Shown here: positions 1 through 10,091 of the stretch, one piece after another
Layout of the letters: every line of letters begins with the position of its first letter
Position numbering within the stretch: the stretch's first letter is position 1
Source: Aliikangiella coralliicola
GTDB lineage: Bacteria; Pseudomonadota; Gammaproteobacteria; Enterobacterales; Kangiellaceae
DNA: 64,000 bases
Assembly: GCF_007004725.1 (NCBI RefSeq)
Contig: NZ_ML660161.1
Coordinates: 607,122-671,121, forward strand
Reading direction: 5' to 3'
Translations under genes and position numbers: made by a program
Notes under the pieces: generated by a model
What the model saw: only the letters and a program-made list of their open reading frames with translations
Told to the model about the DNA's origin: nothing
Database searches by the model: none

Positions 1-647
1 CTAACAAGGCGGACATCGGGCTTGCTTTTGACGGTGATGCCGACAGAATCATGATGGTTGACCACACTGGTGAAATAGTGGATGGCGATGAAATATTGTA
101 CATCATTGCGCAAGATGCTAATAAGCGAGACGTTTTAGGTGGCGGTGTTGTTGGAACCTTGATGTCGAATTTTGGTTTACAAAAAGCATTCGAAGCCGAC
201 GGAATTCCTTTCGCCAGAGCAAAGGTTGGCGACCGTTATGTGATGGAGTTGCTGCACAAGAACAGTTGGCGATTTGGTGGAGAGTCGTCTGGACATATTG
301 TTTGTTTAGATAAAAATACAACTGGCGATGGAATTATTTCCGCGTTACAGGTTTTAGCTGCCATGGCTTGCGAGAATAAATCACTCGCAGAGTTAAAACA
401 GGGCATGTTTAAAATGCCTCAGACTATGGTGAATGTGAAAATCTCCGAAAAGTGCGATCCAATGCAAAATGATGCTATTGTAAAAGCAGTGAATGAAGTT
501 GAAGATGATCTGGGAGATACAGGCAGGGTTCTGCTAAGAGCTTCTGGTACCGAGCCTCTGATTCGAGTGATGATTGAAGGAGAGGACGCACCGAAGGTCG
601 ATAAACTTGCTAATCAACTAGCAGATGTTGTACGTGAAAAGCTCTAA
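1..647 (+). CDS. glmM: Phosphoglucosamine mutase GlmM, 3' part (5' end outside window)
   Basis: GlmM interconverts glucosamine-6-phosphate and glucosamine-1-phosphate on the way to UDP-GlcNAc for peptidoglycan and LPS. The reading frame is open from base 3, before the first ATG at 51, so the gene starts upstream of the window; about 214 C-terminal residues of a usual ~445 are present. The metal-binding loop D-G-D-A-D-R is encoded just before base 51. Further on are the sugar-binding G-E-S-S-G-H motif (around 271-294) and the phosphate-binding R-A-S-G-T-E-P-L-I-R motif near the C terminus (around 535-567). In many gammaproteobacteria glmM directly precedes tpiA-secG; here about 13 kb separates them. 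Identification is firm. Confidence 0.95.
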   Translation, partial: NKADIGLAFDGDADRIMMVDHTGEIVDGDEILYIIAQDANKRDVLGGGVVGTLMSNFGLQKAFEADGIPFARAKVGDRYVMELLHKNSWRFGGESSGHIVCLDKNTTGDGIISALQVLAAMACENKSLAELKQGMFKMPQTMVNVKISEKCDPMQNDAIVKAVNEVEDDLGDTGRVLLRASGTEPLIRVMIEGEDAPKVDKLANQLADVVREKL

Positions 648-748
648 CAGCAGCTATCAAGTTTTATGATACGTAAAGAGCAGATAAAATTAATGAGTTG
701 ATAAAACTTATTAGTCGTCATTTAAACATAAACGGTTAAGGAGAGTGC

Positions 749-1159
749 ATGCTTAATTCGGTAACGGTAAAAGATTACATGACATCAGCAATGATTACCT
801 TGAAACCTGAGGTAGACATTGTCGAAGCGGCTCAGACATTGCTCGAATATCGTTTGTCTGGTGCTCCTGTACTTGATGATCATAATCGTTTGATTGGTTA
901 TCTATCGGAAAAAGATTGTTTACATACTGTTTTGAGTGCAGTTTACAATCAAGACTATGGTGATCTTGTGTCAGATAGGATGGCGACTCAACTGAAAACA
1001 GTTCATCCTTCAGAAAACATTACCGATGTTGCTGAAAGGTTTCTGAAAGATGGCGTGCGTATGTATCCAGTACTTGAAAAGGATGTATTGGTTGGCATGA
1101 TTTCTAGACAAAGTGTATTAAATGCGTTTTGTCGTATCAGCCAGACAAGCCCGAGCTAA
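749..1159 (+). CDS. Tandem CBS-domain protein
   Basis: A 136-residue cytosolic protein made almost wholly of two CBS domains (about residues 8-60 and 74-130), each with the D-Y-M-T or D-R-M-A start and the V-G-M-I-S or I-G-Y-L-S end typical of the fold. CBS pairs bind adenosine nucleotides and usually act as regulatory modules; here there is no attached enzyme, so it is a stand-alone CBS protein of unknown target. The ATG has a good Shine-Dalgarno sequence (AAGGAGAG). It lies 101 bp behind glmM and is probably transcribed separately or at the end of that operon. It converges with the minus-strand PQQ-like gene. Function not assigned. Confidence 0.85.
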   Translation: MLNSVTVKDYMTSAMITLKPEVDIVEAAQTLLEYRLSGAPVLDDHNRLIGYLSEKDCLHTVLSAVYNQDYGDLVSDRMATQLKTVHPSENITDVAERFLKDGVRMYPVLEKDVLVGMISRQSVLNAFCRISQTSPS

Positions 1160-1176
1160 TCCGTTTCCCGGATTAG
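1156..1176 (+). terminator. Hairpin at the end of the CBS gene
   Basis: CTAATCCG (1156-1163) and CGGATTAG (1169-1176) form an 8-bp stem with a 5-base loop, overlapping the CBS stop codon. The tail is only moderately T-rich, so termination efficiency is uncertain. Confidence 0.35.
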
Positions 1177-1217
1177 TTCAGTTTACCCTCAATTGAATGT
1201 GTTTTAAGAGCGGTGAG

Positions 1218-1556
1218 TTAGCTTGAAGTAGCGGCGGTTGTTGCTCCAGCACCAGCTGCGATACTTGCAGATTGTTGTGCCTGGATGTTTGCTGCAATAA
1301 CGCTCGCTGACTGGTTGGAGGTTGCAATAATACAAGCGCCATAACCAAGACCGGACAAACCGTTTTCCCAAATTATTTTTCCATTTTTAGCATTAACACA
1401 AAATAAATGTCCACCGGCAGATGCGTAAATTTTATCGTCATCCAGGGTAATGTTGGTTATTTGGCTGGACTTTAGTTTAGTTCGCCAAATTTCCTCTCCA
1501 TTTTTTTGTTTAAGACAAACGACATAACCATTCATACCTAAATAAATCTTTTCCAT
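1218..1556 (-). CDS. Short PQQ-like beta-propeller-repeat protein
   Basis: A 112-residue protein when started at the ATG at 1556, which has a GAGGG Shine-Dalgarno; an in-frame ATG 33 bp further upstream lacks one. It holds two clear PQQ-type/BamB-like propeller repeats: a strand ending in G-Y-V-V-C-L, then N-G-E-E-I-W-R, and a second with G-G-H-L-F-C-V-N-A-K-N-G-K-I-I-W, then the start of a third (G-L-G-Y-G-A). Full propellers of this family need 6-8 blades, so this protein would have to oligomerise or act differently. The C terminus is Ala/Ser/Thr-rich. There is no signal peptide. Lies downstream of nqrM on the same strand (36 bp gap). Function unknown. Confidence 0.6.
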   Translation of the reverse strand: MEKIYLGMNGYVVCLKQKNGEEIWRTKLKSSQITNITLDDDKIYASAGGHLFCVNAKNGKIIWENGLSGLGYGACIIATSNQSASVIAANIQAQQSASIAAGAGATTAATSS

Positions 1557-1592
1557 TTTACCCTCTTTATGTTCACTAGCGATAAACACGCC

Positions 1593-1832
1593 CTAGTTAT
1601 GATCCAGTATTTTTATATCGATTTGCTGTTCAGCTTTTCTCTGTGCTTCCATACGCTTGTTGAGTTCTTTGCGTTTGTCACAAGGTTCTTCGCAATCACA
1701 AACTTTTTCTAGTCCAAGATCGGAAATTCCACCGCAACTTCCTTTAATTTTTTTGCGTTGAAAAATATAGCCGACAGCCATTATCAAGATGACAACTAGC
1801 ATTAGAACGAACGTAATAATAAATAATTCCAT
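1593..1832 (-). CDS. nqrM: NqrM, Na+-NQR maturation factor
   Basis: A 79-residue protein with one N-terminal membrane helix (about residues 3-24), followed by a cytoplasmic segment with four conserved cysteines (C33, C45, C47 and C51, in G-S-C-G-G and V-C-D-C-E-E-P-C). This matches the NqrM (DUF539) family, which is required to build the iron centre between NqrD and NqrE in Na+-translocating NADH:quinone reductase. Length and layout are typical. In Vibrio-type clusters nqrM follows apbE directly; here a nitrilase-family gene lies between the two. The charged Lys/Glu-rich C terminus is usual. Identification is strong from the cysteine pattern and the nearby nqr operon. Confidence 0.9.
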   Translation of the reverse strand: MELFIITFVLMLVVILIMAVGYIFQRKKIKGSCGGISDLGLEKVCDCEEPCDKRKELNKRMEAQRKAEQQIDIKILDHN

Positions 1833-1920
1833 AATCTTACTAACTCAAAAATATACTTTAATAAAACAATTTCAAAATTTAGAGGTTTCAACACAACATA
1901 CTAAATTATAATCACTAACT

Positions 1921-2868
1921 TTAATCTTTTATCGAAATGGTACTTTGACGAGTTCGATTGATTTCTAATCGAGTAACGTCAGGTCTGGAATAATGGCCTG
2001 CAGGGTCGAAGTTTTGCCTCTCTTTGCGGACAATCTGGTGATCGAGTTCTGCAATTAATAATTCTTCGGTCTCAACTTTCGGCTCAATTAGCCAGGTGCC
2101 ATCGGGGTTAGCGATACAAGAGCCACCATTAGCAAAAAAAGATTCATCTGAATCTGCAAGCTCAGCCAATTCCGGAATTGCATTGGTAATATCAGAAGGG
2201 CGCATCAAACTGCAAACAGAAAGTACAAAGGAACGCCCTTCTTTGGCAATGACTGGGGTCAGATCATGGGTATTATTGATGTTCCCAGGCCATACTGCTA
2301 CGTGAAGATCTTCGCCTTGCCCATAAAGTGATGCCCTTGCCAACGGCATCCAGTTTTCCCAACAGTTTAATCCGCCTACAGTAAAATCTTCAAGGGAGTG
2401 GGTCACCAGGCCGTGACCGTCCCCTATGGACCAACTAAGTCTTTCCTCATAGGTAGGCATGAGTTTTCTGTGAACTGACTGGATAATGCCGTTTTGGTCG
2501 ATGTAAACGAGACTGCAGTACAAACTATGGCCGCTTCTGTCTTTAGGGCGTTCTATAATTCCCAGGTAAATCGAAATTTCATTTTGCTTTGCCGTTTCGC
2601 AAAGTTGGCTGAGATCGCCTCGCTCGATTTGAACTGCCTGCTTGATATATTCAGCTTGAATATTTTTTTGTCTTTCATCATTAAATCGGGCGCCATCAGT
2701 TCTTTCTATCCAGAAGGGGTATCCTGGAACGAACGCCTCACCAAAAGCGATAAGTTTACAACCTTCGTTGGCGGCATCCTGAACAAACTGATTAACTTTG
2801 TCCAGAGTGGCTTCACGGTTAAACCAGACGGGCGCTATTTGTGCCAAAGCGACTTTAATTTTTTGCAT
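1921..2868 (-). CDS. Nitrilase-family carbon-nitrogen hydrolase
   Basis: A 315-residue cytosolic enzyme of the nitrilase superfamily. The catalytic triad is visible: Glu44 in F-G-E-A-F-V-P-G-Y-P, Lys135 in H-R-K-L-M-P-T and Cys169 in G-G-L-N-C-W-E-N-W-M-P. The W-E-N-W-M-P-L-A-R-A sequence after the cysteine is characteristic of true nitrilases (branch 1), which hydrolyse organic nitriles to carboxylic acid and ammonia, rather than of amidases or Nit1/Nit2 omega-amidases. The substrate cannot be told from sequence; cyanide dihydratase or aliphatic/aryl nitrilase are alternatives. It sits between apbE and nqrM with 80-90 bp gaps on each side, so it may share their transcript. Confidence 0.85.
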   Translation of the reverse strand: MQKIKVALAQIAPVWFNREATLDKVNQFVQDAANEGCKLIAFGEAFVPGYPFWIERTDGARFNDERQKNIQAEYIKQAVQIERGDLSQLCETAKQNEISIYLGIIERPKDRSGHSLYCSLVYIDQNGIIQSVHRKLMPTYEERLSWSIGDGHGLVTHSLEDFTVGGLNCWENWMPLARASLYGQGEDLHVAVWPGNINNTHDLTPVIAKEGRSFVLSVCSLMRPSDITNAIPELAELADSDESFFANGGSCIANPDGTWLIEPKVETEELLIAELDHQIVRKERQNFDPAGHYSRPDVTRLEINRTRQSTISIKD

Positions 2869-2949
2869 TCGTCTTATTCTCCGAAAAAATACACTAATTT
2901 ACAGGACTCAAATTTATCGAGTTTATTACAATCAAAATATTAAACTTGT

Positions 2950-3960
2950 TTACTTAACATATTGCTTAAATCCGTCACTGAAAACTTCCTCAAAGCCATT
3001 CTCATTTTTCACCAACATAAAAACTGGGAGTTTGTATTCATTGGCTAATTTTAGGGAATCATCAGGTCCCATGACCATCATCGCTGTGGCAATGGCGTCG
3101 GCCATCATCGCTTCTTTATGTAACACGGTAACTGATGCTAATTTGTGCGTGATAGGAAATCCAGTCGTTGGGTCAATTGTGTGAGAATACCGCTGACCAT
3201 TTTTCTCAAAATAATTTCGATAATCTCCCGAGGTCGCAACGCTGAGCCCTTTAGGTGCAATGATTTTCTGAATGCTGCGATCTTTACTTGAGGCCGACTC
3301 AATGGCAATTTGCCATGAAATGCCTTTTGCGTTGACGCCTTTCGACGCTATCTCTCCGCCTATTTCCACCAGATAGTTTTTGACGCCATGGGCTTTCACC
3401 GTATTCGCGATTTCATCGACTGCATATCCTTTAGCAATTGCAGACAGGTTTATTGAGAGCTTATCGGTTTGCTTGGCAACGCAATTATTTCCAATTGAAA
3501 TTTTTTCGTATCCAATTTGCGACAATAATTGTTTGATGGTTTCCTGAGTTGGGATCTGGTTGCCAGTGTCTTTTTTGTCGAATCCCCAGATTTCGATTAA
3601 CGGGGCAAGAGTGACATCAAACTTTCCTTTAGTTTGCTGAGAAATTTCAATCGCATTTTTTATGACATAAAGCGTATCTTCCGATAGTTTCTGACAATTT
3701 GTTGAAGATGATTTATTAAATAATGAAAGTTCAGAATCATCAATGTATGTCGACATCAGTTGATTGATTTGAGCCAACCGATTATCAATAGCTTGCTGTA
3801 GTTTTTGTTCGTCTACTGATTTTTTCTCAATAGTCACATGGTAAGTGGTTCCCATGGTGTAACCTTTTAGACGGGCGTACTGCGGGTCTTGCTGGCAAGC
3901 TGTTACTGCGACTAATAAGATGAAGGAAATGAAAAGCTTATGAAAATATTCTAAATTCAT
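2950..3960 (-). CDS. apbE: FAD:protein FMN transferase ApbE (lipoprotein)
   Basis: ApbE attaches FMN covalently through a phosphoester bond to a threonine in periplasm-facing targets, here most likely NqrB and NqrC. The 336-residue protein has a lipoprotein signal ending in V-T-A-C (Cys22), so it should be anchored on the outer face of the inner membrane. Family motifs are present: Y-T-M-G-T-T-Y near residue 35, L-S-A-I-A-K-G-Y-A-V-D in the middle, V-E-I-G-G-E, and H-T-I-D-P-T-T-G with the metal-binding D-A-I-A-T-A near the C terminus. It lies 119 bp behind nqrF, beyond a terminator, so it may have its own promoter or depend on read-through. Confidence 0.95.
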   Translation of the reverse strand: MNLEYFHKLFISFILLVAVTACQQDPQYARLKGYTMGTTYHVTIEKKSVDEQKLQQAIDNRLAQINQLMSTYIDDSELSLFNKSSSTNCQKLSEDTLYVIKNAIEISQQTKGKFDVTLAPLIEIWGFDKKDTGNQIPTQETIKQLLSQIGYEKISIGNNCVAKQTDKLSINLSAIAKGYAVDEIANTVKAHGVKNYLVEIGGEIASKGVNAKGISWQIAIESASSKDRSIQKIIAPKGLSVATSGDYRNYFEKNGQRYSHTIDPTTGFPITHKLASVTVLHKEAMMADAIATAMMVMGPDDSLKLANEYKLPVFMLVKNENGFEEVFSDGFKQYVK

Positions 3961-4044
3961 GAGAAACTCTAAGGTTGTATTCTGCAGAGTCGCATTAGAC
4001 TTCTTGGAAAATATTCACAGATAAAGACTAGAAATCAGAGCGAT

Positions 4045-4072
4045 AAAAAGGGCAGTAATAACTGCCCTTTTT
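4045..4072 (-). terminator. Rho-independent terminator after nqrF
   Basis: A 12-bp perfect stem (AAAAAGGGCAGT, 4045-4056, with ACTGCCCTTTTT, 4061-4072) with a four-base loop lies 7 bp behind the nqrF stop. Read on the minus strand it ends in a T run; A/T runs on both sides could let it work in both directions. Confidence 0.85.
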
Positions 4073-4079
4073 AGTCGGT

Positions 4080-5306
4080 TTACCCACCAAAATCATCGAG
4101 GAATATGTTGTCTCTTTCGACACCAAGATCTTCGAGCATTTTAATGACTGCCGCGTTCATCATCGGTGGTCCACACATGTAATATTCGCAATCTTCAGGT
4201 GCTTCATGATCTTTTAAATAGTTTTCATAAAGGACGTTGTGAATAAAACCAGTGTAGCCTTCCCAATTGTCTTCAGGCATTGGGTCTGAGAGCGCTACAT
4301 GCCATTCAAAATTTTCGTTGTCTTTTGCGATACCATCAAAATCTTCAACATAAAACATTTCTCGCTTGCTACGAGCACCATACCAGAAAGAAACTTTTCT
4401 ATCGGTGTCCAAACGTTTGAACTGATCGAAGATATGTGAACGCATCGGCGCCATACCAGCACCACCACCGATAAAGACCATTTCATTTTTGGTTTCTTTG
4501 GCAAAAAACTCTCCATAAGGACCTGAAATCGTTACTTTGTCGCCCGGCTTTAAGTTAAAAATGTACGAAGACATCTTACCGGCTGGTAGACTCATGTTAC
4601 GTGGTGGCGGCGAAGCGATACGCACGTTGAGCATGATAATGCCTTTTTCTTCTGGATAGTTTGCCATCGAATAAGCGCGAGTTACTGACTCTTTAACTTC
4701 TGATTCGACATCCCATAATTTAAAGTGATCCCAGTCTGGGTGGTATTCTGGGTCTACATCAAATTCGCTATACTTCAGTTTGTGTGGCGGGCATTCAATT
4801 TGAATATAACCACCGGCTCTGAATGGAACACTTTCGCCTTCAGGTAGTTTAAGTTTTAGTTCTTTGATGAAGGTTGCTTTGTTATCGTTAGAGATAACTT
4901 CACATTCCCACTTCTGCACACCAAAAACTTCTTCAGGCAATTCAATTTCCATGTCTTGTTTGACATTAACCTGACAGGAAAGACGATAACCTTCACGTGC
5001 TTCACGCTTATTGATATGGCCTTCTTCAGTAGGTAGCAATGAACCACCGCCAGAACTAACTTTACATAAACACTGACCACATGTACCACCACCGCCACAG
5101 GCTGACGGAACAAAAATACCGCTATTGGCGAGAGCGCCAAGGAGCTTTCCACCTGCACTTGTGGTCATCGATTTATCTTCGTCACCATTGATGCTGATTT
5201 TCACATCACCACTTGAGACCAAGCCTTTTTTAGCCGCCAAAATAATCAATACTAGCGCCAGGATCACCAGCGTGAACATGGAAACGCTAACAATAATTTC
5301 TTGCAT
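4080..5306 (-). CDS. nqrF: Na+-NQR subunit F (NADH dehydrogenase, 2Fe-2S/FAD)
   Basis: NqrF is the electron entry point of Na+-NQR: it oxidises NADH and passes electrons through FAD and a 2Fe-2S cluster. The 408-residue protein has an N-terminal membrane helix (about 4-25), a ferredoxin domain with ligands Cys70, Cys76, Cys79 and Cys111 (the same numbering as in Vibrio NqrF), an FAD-binding R-A-Y-S-M-A-N-Y motif and the NADH-binding [10 protein letters not shown] and C-G-P-P-M-M motifs. The ending D-D-F-G-G is typical. Last gene of the nqr operon, 18 bp after nqrE. Confidence 0.97.
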   Translation of the reverse strand: MQEIIVSVSMFTLVILALVLIILAAKKGLVSSGDVKISINGDEDKSMTTSAGGKLLGALANSGIFVPSACGGGGTCGQCLCKVSSGGGSLLPTEEGHINKREAREGYRLSCQVNVKQDMEIELPEEVFGVQKWECEVISNDNKATFIKELKLKLPEGESVPFRAGGYIQIECPPHKLKYSEFDVDPEYHPDWDHFKLWDVESEVKESVTRAYSMANYPEEKGIIMLNVRIASPPPRNMSLPAGKMSSYIFNLKPGDKVTISGPYGEFFAKETKNEMVFIGGGAGMAPMRSHIFDQFKRLDTDRKVSFWYGARSKREMFYVEDFDGIAKDNENFEWHVALSDPMPEDNWEGYTGFIHNVLYENYLKDHEAPEDCEYYMCGPPMMNAAVIKMLEDLGVERDNIFLDDFGG

Positions 5307-5324
5307 AGTCTTAATTTCCTTCTA

Positions 5325-5933
5325 TTAAAGCTGAACGCCGGAGAATGACATAAAGGCGAGTGCCATTAAGCCAACGGTGATAAAAGTAATTCCAAGGCCA
5401 CGTAGACCATCCGGAACATCGCTATACTTCATTTTTTCACGAATACCGGCAAGCGCTGCGATAGCTAACGCCCATCCAAATCCGCTGCCAACACCGTAAA
5501 CTACTGACTCCGCAAAATCGTATTCACGTTGAATCATAAACAAGCTGCCACCTAAGATTGCGCAATTAACGGTAATCAAAGGTAAGAATATTCCGAGTGC
5601 TTGATAAAGTGCTGGTAAAAATTTATCTAAGAACATCTCTAATATTTGTACCATTGCAGCAATAACGCCAATGTAAACAATCAAACCTAAGAAACTTAAA
5701 TCTGTTTCTGGCATACCAGCCCAACTTAGCGCGCCTTCCTGCAGTAAGTAGGTATAAAGCAAGTTATTAACTGGAACGGTAATTGTTTGAACAACTATGA
5801 CCGCAATACCCAAACCGATAGCGGTTTGAATTTTTTTCGAGACAGCCAAAAAGGTACACATACCCAAGAAGGCAGATAGAGCAATATTCTCAACGAATAC
5901 GGCACGGATAAATAAACTAATCAATTCTTCCAT
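5325..5933 (-). CDS. nqrE: Na+-NQR subunit E
   Basis: A 202-residue polytopic membrane subunit with six predicted helices. NqrE and NqrD are homologous, inverted-topology subunits that hold an Fe centre between them; the conserved short half-helix cysteines are seen here in L-G-M-C-T-F-L (near residue 26) and in V-N-C-A-I-L-G-G (near residue 120). The start overlaps the nqrD stop by one base (TAATG), pointing to translational coupling. Length is normal for the family. Confidence 0.96.
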   Translation of the reverse strand: MEELISLFIRAVFVENIALSAFLGMCTFLAVSKKIQTAIGLGIAVIVVQTITVPVNNLLYTYLLQEGALSWAGMPETDLSFLGLIVYIGVIAAMVQILEMFLDKFLPALYQALGIFLPLITVNCAILGGSLFMIQREYDFAESVVYGVGSGFGWALAIAALAGIREKMKYSDVPDGLRGLGITFITVGLMALAFMSFSGVQL

Positions 5934-6577
5934 TAGTTAGTTTCCTCTACTTGTGCTGGCTTCCAGGTACGAAGTGCCCAGATTATAAATCCGATGATAA
6001 AGAATGCGCTTGGTGGTAATAACAATAAACCATTGGTTGGATACCAGCCGCCATCGTTAATCGGCGAAAGAATGGTGAAACCAAGAATGCTACCCGAGCC
6101 AAATAGTTCACGCACGACAGCAACCGCAACCAAAATAGCGGAGTATCCTAAACCGTTTCCGACACCATCGAAAAAGCTCATTACCGGACCATTTTTCATC
6201 GCGTATGCTTCGGCTCGACCCATGACGATACAGTTGGTAATAATCAATCCGACATAAACAGCCATTTGTTTCGCTGTTTCATAAACGAAGGCTTTCAAGA
6301 TTTGATCGACCATAATTACTAGCGACGCGATAATCGTCATTTGCACTATGATTCGAATACTTGATGGAATCTGCGAACGAATAACACTGATAAGTAAGTT
6401 TGAAAATGCGCAAACCACTGTCAATGCCACACTCATAACTAACGCTGTTTCAACTTTACCGGTTACTGCCAGCGCAGAACACACACCCAATATTTGCAAT
6501 GCGATCGGATTGTTATCCGCAATTGGCGATGTGATTACACTTTTAATTTCTTTTGCATCTAGAGTTGCAGTGGTCAT
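5933..6577 (-). CDS. nqrD: Na+-NQR subunit D
   Basis: A 214-residue polytopic membrane subunit, paralogue of NqrE. Six helices are expected. The conserved cysteines of the half-helices are in I-L-G-V-C-S-A-L (near residue 33) and I-T-N-C-I-V-M-G-R (near residue 115), the counterpart of the NqrE pair that ligates the shared iron centre. The TAATG junction with nqrC and the one-base overlap with nqrE indicate tight translational coupling. The C terminus contains T-W-K-P-A-Q. Confidence 0.96.
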   Translation of the reverse strand: MTTATLDAKEIKSVITSPIADNNPIALQILGVCSALAVTGKVETALVMSVALTVVCAFSNLLISVIRSQIPSSIRIIVQMTIIASLVIMVDQILKAFVYETAKQMAVYVGLIITNCIVMGRAEAYAMKNGPVMSFFDGVGNGLGYSAILVAVAVVRELFGSGSILGFTILSPINDGGWYPTNGLLLLPPSAFFIIGFIIWALRTWKPAQVEETN

Positions 6578-7338
6578 TATGCTTCTCCCTTATCAACATC
6601 TAAGCGAGCTAAGAATGGACCGAACCCATCTTCACCTAGCCAGTAAGACAACATATTATTAATGCCATCTGTTGTCATCGTTGCTCCAGAAAGAGCGTCT
6701 ATTTCGGTATCTTTGCTGGCGCCGCCTTTAACTAAAGAAAGAGCGAGTTTGCCATTAGCATCTAAGAGTTTTTTCCCCGGCCAACTAGCTAACCATTTTA
6801 AATTGTCTACTTCTCCGCCTAAACCCGGGGTTTCGCCGTGCTCATAAAACTTGAGGCCAACGACGGTTTGTTTATCCGCTTCTAAAGCGACAAAACCGTA
6901 AAGCGTCGAAAATAAACCGCTACCGTGGATTGGTAAAATGATTGTTTTCACTTTATCTGCATCTTTAACGAGATAAATAGAAGCAACTTTTGAACGACGA
7001 TTGATTTTGGCTTCGTCTTTTTCAATAGCAATACTATTGTCAGGATCTTTTGCCATCTGACGCTGATCGAAAGATTCTGGATTGGTTACTTCAACAAATT
7101 TTCCTGTTTCCAGATCAACAAATCGTCTTTCAAAGTTCTTAAAAGCTTCGCTAATATCTATATCTTTTTGATACATGTTTGCTGCGACAAGAATGTTTTT
7201 CTTTTTGTCGAGTGATGCGTTAGCTTTTTGTTGCTCTTTTAAAGAGATCGCAGTTCCGGAAACTAAAATCGAGCACACTAAGCAAAGTGCAACAGCGACG
7301 ATAATGGTTTTGAAAAAAGTATCGTTGTTAGCTGACAT
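6577..7338 (-). CDS. nqrC: Na+-NQR subunit C (covalent FMN)
   Basis: A 253-residue single-helix subunit with a large periplasmic FMN domain. The start at 7338 is preferred because it has a GGAGG Shine-Dalgarno at good spacing and gives the expected N terminus; an upstream in-frame codon at 7386 would add 16 residues inside nqrB. One N-terminal helix spans about residues 10-31. The flavinylation motif S-G-A-T is at 217-220, preceded by D-A-L, so Thr220 is the likely FMN acceptor modified by ApbE. It overlaps the end of nqrB by 11 bases. Confidence 0.95.
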   Translation of the reverse strand: MSANNDTFFKTIIVAVALCLVCSILVSGTAISLKEQQKANASLDKKKNILVAANMYQKDIDISEAFKNFERRFVDLETGKFVEVTNPESFDQRQMAKDPDNSIAIEKDEAKINRRSKVASIYLVKDADKVKTIILPIHGSGLFSTLYGFVALEADKQTVVGLKFYEHGETPGLGGEVDNLKWLASWPGKKLLDANGKLALSLVKGGASKDTEIDALSGATMTTDGINNMLSYWLGEDGFGPFLARLDVDKGEA

Positions 7339-8557
7339 ATCGTTTAGCCCTCCGCTTAATGTTTGCCTGAACAACGAAGTGATCAATCAGAGGAGCAAAC
7401 AAGTTAGCAAATAAAATCGCCAGCATCATACCTTCTGGGTAAGCTGGGTTAGCGACGCGAATCATGATACACATAATGCCGATTAAGGCACCAAAATAGA
7501 ATTTACCCTTATTGGTCAGGGAAGCTGAAACCGGGTCAGTTGCCATAAACATCATACCAAATGCAAAACCGCCGGTGACTAAGTGCCAGTGCCAGGGCAT
7601 TGCAAACATATGATTGGTATCGCTACCAATAGAATTGAAGAGTAACGTCGTAGCTACCATTCCAATCATTACACCGACAATAATTCTCCAAGATGCAATT
7701 TTGCAGTAAACCAGCGCAAGACCACCAATTAAAATCATCAGGGTTGAGACTTCTCCAATAGAACCGGGCAGGAAACCAAGGAATGCGTCTTGCCATTGAG
7801 TACTGCTAATGGCTTCGAAGAAAGGCATCTCGAATAATTCTTTCATAGAACCAGTTGTCGCTGCTGCCAGGGGCGTGGCGCCAGAGTAACCGTCAACAAT
7901 ATTCCATACCTGACCGGACATGTCGCCAGGGTAGGCGAAAAACAAGAAAGCTCGACCGGCTAATGCTGGATTTAAAAAGTTTTTCCCAGTGCCGCCAAAG
8001 ACTTCTTTAGCTACTACAACGCCAAAGCTAATACCCAGGGCTACCTGCCAAAGTGGGATATCGGGCGGGAGAATTAACGCAAATAAGATAGAAGTGACGA
8101 AAAAACCTTCGTTAATTTCGTGACCGCGTACAGAGGCAAATACAACTTCCCAAAAACCACCGACGATAAATGCCGTTGCATAAATAGGGATAAAGTAAAG
8201 TGCGCCGATGAACATTGAGCTTAAAACATCTTTGGAATATTCAGCACCGAATAAGCCCATTACCCAGCCACGCCATCCTTCAAGAGAAGTTGCGCCTGTC
8301 ACGCTCATTGCGTCAACAGCCTGGTAACCAACGTTATACATACCCCAGAACATAGCTGGGAATGTGCAAGCCCAAACGAAAATCATAATTCGTTTAAGAT
8401 CAATGTTATCGCGAACGTGTGACGCATTTTTGGTCACATGTCCGGGAGTGTAAAAAATGGTCGTTACCGCTTCATAAAGCGCATACCATTTTTCGTATTT
8501 ACCACCTTTCTCAAAATGAGGTTCAAGGTGTTCTATATATTCTCTTAAACCTTTCAT
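7328..8557 (-). CDS. nqrB: Na+-NQR subunit B (covalent FMN, Na+ channel)
   Basis: A 409-residue integral membrane subunit that carries FMN and riboflavin and forms part of the sodium path. The flavinylation site D-G-Y-S-G-A-T occupies residues 222-228, so Thr228 is the expected FMN-bearing residue. The N terminus (M-K-G-L-R-E-Y-I) and the [11 protein letters not shown] segment are family hallmarks; about ten membrane helices follow from the hydrophobicity pattern. The nqrA stop overlaps its start by one base. The flavinylation motif and the presence of apbE in the same cluster agree. Confidence 0.97.
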   Translation of the reverse strand: MKGLREYIEHLEPHFEKGGKYEKWYALYEAVTTIFYTPGHVTKNASHVRDNIDLKRIMIFVWACTFPAMFWGMYNVGYQAVDAMSVTGATSLEGWRGWVMGLFGAEYSKDVLSSMFIGALYFIPIYATAFIVGGFWEVVFASVRGHEINEGFFVTSILFALILPPDIPLWQVALGISFGVVVAKEVFGGTGKNFLNPALAGRAFLFFAYPGDMSGQVWNIVDGYSGATPLAAATTGSMKELFEMPFFEAISSTQWQDAFLGFLPGSIGEVSTLMILIGGLALVYCKIASWRIIVGVMIGMVATTLLFNSIGSDTNHMFAMPWHWHLVTGGFAFGMMFMATDPVSASLTNKGKFYFGALIGIMCIMIRVANPAYPEGMMLAILFANLFAPLIDHFVVQANIKRRAKRYVS

Positions 8558-9900
8558 TAACCTTCCTTCTCAATCGTGGTGAGTACATCCCTAAGGATAG
8601 GACCGTACTCGTACTTGCCGGGACAGACAAAAGTACAAAGCGCCAGGTCTTCTTCGTCAAATTCCAGGCAACCTAACTGTTGGGCGGTATCTGTATCACC
8701 CGTTACCAAGGCTCTTAGTAGTTGGGTTGGCAGAATATCCCATGGCATGACTTGCTCGTAGGTGCCAATCGGCATAATCGCTCGTTCGCTACCACCGGTT
8801 GTTGTCGTAAAGTTAAATCTTTTGCTAGCGTTTAAGTGCGAAACAAACGCGTTGGTCACAGAAAACTTATCAACGCCGAGGTGTATCCAGCCAAAGAATT
8901 CTTTTTCGCGACCTTCAGCGATTACCGAAATCTGATTGTGAAATTTACCCAGGTAAGCCCGATGGTGAACTGCGATATGGCCATTGAAAACTGAGCCAGA
9001 AATAATTCGTTCATCAGTTTCTTCAATATTGCCCGCAACTAGCTGTTCAATATTAGCTCCAACTCGAGTTCTGATTAGGCCTGGTTGTTTGACCAGAGGA
9101 CCAGCTAAAGAAATGACGCGATCGGTGGAGAGTCTGCCCTTGGTGAATAATTTACCAATGGCAATAACATCTTGATAACCAATATGCCAGACGGTTCGAT
9201 TTTCATTCACTGGTTTCAAAAAGTGAATGTGGGTTCCGACATTACCAGCAGGATGAACACCGCTAAAACCATGATAGTTGGCGAGCGGATTTTGTGCCAG
9301 ATCGTGATCTTTGGTGGCGTCGAAGCCAACAAATAGTTCACCGTTAGTCAAATGTTTGATAATGGTCAGGCCATGGTTAAAGGCCTCGATTTGTGGCTCG
9401 ATAATGACCATTGGGTCTGCGGCTAGTGGGTTGGTGTCCATAACAGACACAAAAATAGCAGCAGGCTCGCTGTCAATTGTTGGTGCTTTGCTCTGTGGGC
9501 GAGTCCTGAAGCTTGGCCATAAACCAGACGCCACAATGTTACTGACGACTTCCTCTCGGCTGAGTTGAGGTAATTGAGCTGCGTCATATTTGGCGAATTC
9601 TTTATAGTCATCACCTTCAACACCAATTACTACGGAGAGAAGTTTACGCTTTGCACCGCGGTTAATAGCTTTAACTGTGCCGCTTGCAGGAGCCGTATAA
9701 ATTACACCAGCAGTCTTTTTATCGACAAAGATTTCATCACCGCATTTGACTTTGTCGCCAACACGGACCTTCATCGAAGGTTTCATCCCCAGGTAGTCTT
9801 CACCTAGTACTGCAACCTCTGAAACTGCGGGTCCATCAAGAATTTCTTGTTTAGGGCTTCCGCTAATCGGAAGATCCAGACCTTCGCGTATTTTGATCAT
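8557..9900 (-). CDS. nqrA: Na+-NQR subunit A
   Basis: NqrA is the cytoplasmic subunit that closes the ubiquinone-binding side of the complex. I place the start at the ATG at 9900, giving 447 residues beginning [14 protein letters not shown], the conserved family N terminus. The frame is open for 20 codons further upstream to 9960, but that extension has no family match. The Shine-Dalgarno is weak. First gene of the operon; the promoter candidate lies at 10092-10121, giving a leader of roughly 180 bases. Confidence 0.96.
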   Translation of the reverse strand: MIKIREGLDLPISGSPKQEILDGPAVSEVAVLGEDYLGMKPSMKVRVGDKVKCGDEIFVDKKTAGVIYTAPASGTVKAINRGAKRKLLSVVIGVEGDDYKEFAKYDAAQLPQLSREEVVSNIVASGLWPSFRTRPQSKAPTIDSEPAAIFVSVMDTNPLAADPMVIIEPQIEAFNHGLTIIKHLTNGELFVGFDATKDHDLAQNPLANYHGFSGVHPAGNVGTHIHFLKPVNENRTVWHIGYQDVIAIGKLFTKGRLSTDRVISLAGPLVKQPGLIRTRVGANIEQLVAGNIEETDERIISGSVFNGHIAVHHRAYLGKFHNQISVIAEGREKEFFGWIHLGVDKFSVTNAFVSHLNASKRFNFTTTTGGSERAIMPIGTYEQVMPWDILPTQLLRALVTGDTDTAQQLGCLEFDEEDLALCTFVCPGKYEYGPILRDVLTTIEKEG

Positions 9901-10091
9901 AGAATTTTCAGTGGTAAAAAAAGTTGAATTTAAACGTCTAATATAGTTTAAAACCACCATTCCTGCCTCAAAACAAGTGCTATATCAGCAGATTAAGGGG
10001 TGGTGATAAAAAGACGTATTGCTGCCAAAATATACTTCAGTATTTCTATTGACCTGAGTTGTTATCTCCCAAGCCAATTTTTGGCGCGCGT

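Noticed and set aside
659-709. AAGTTTTAT/ATAAAACTT inverted repeat behind glmM
   Set aside because: Arms are short, AT-rich and separated by 33 bases without a T tail; likely chance.
7339-7386. Upstream start for nqrC
   Set aside because: The extension lies in the nqrB coding region and lacks a ribosome site, whereas the ATG at 7338 has GGAGG.
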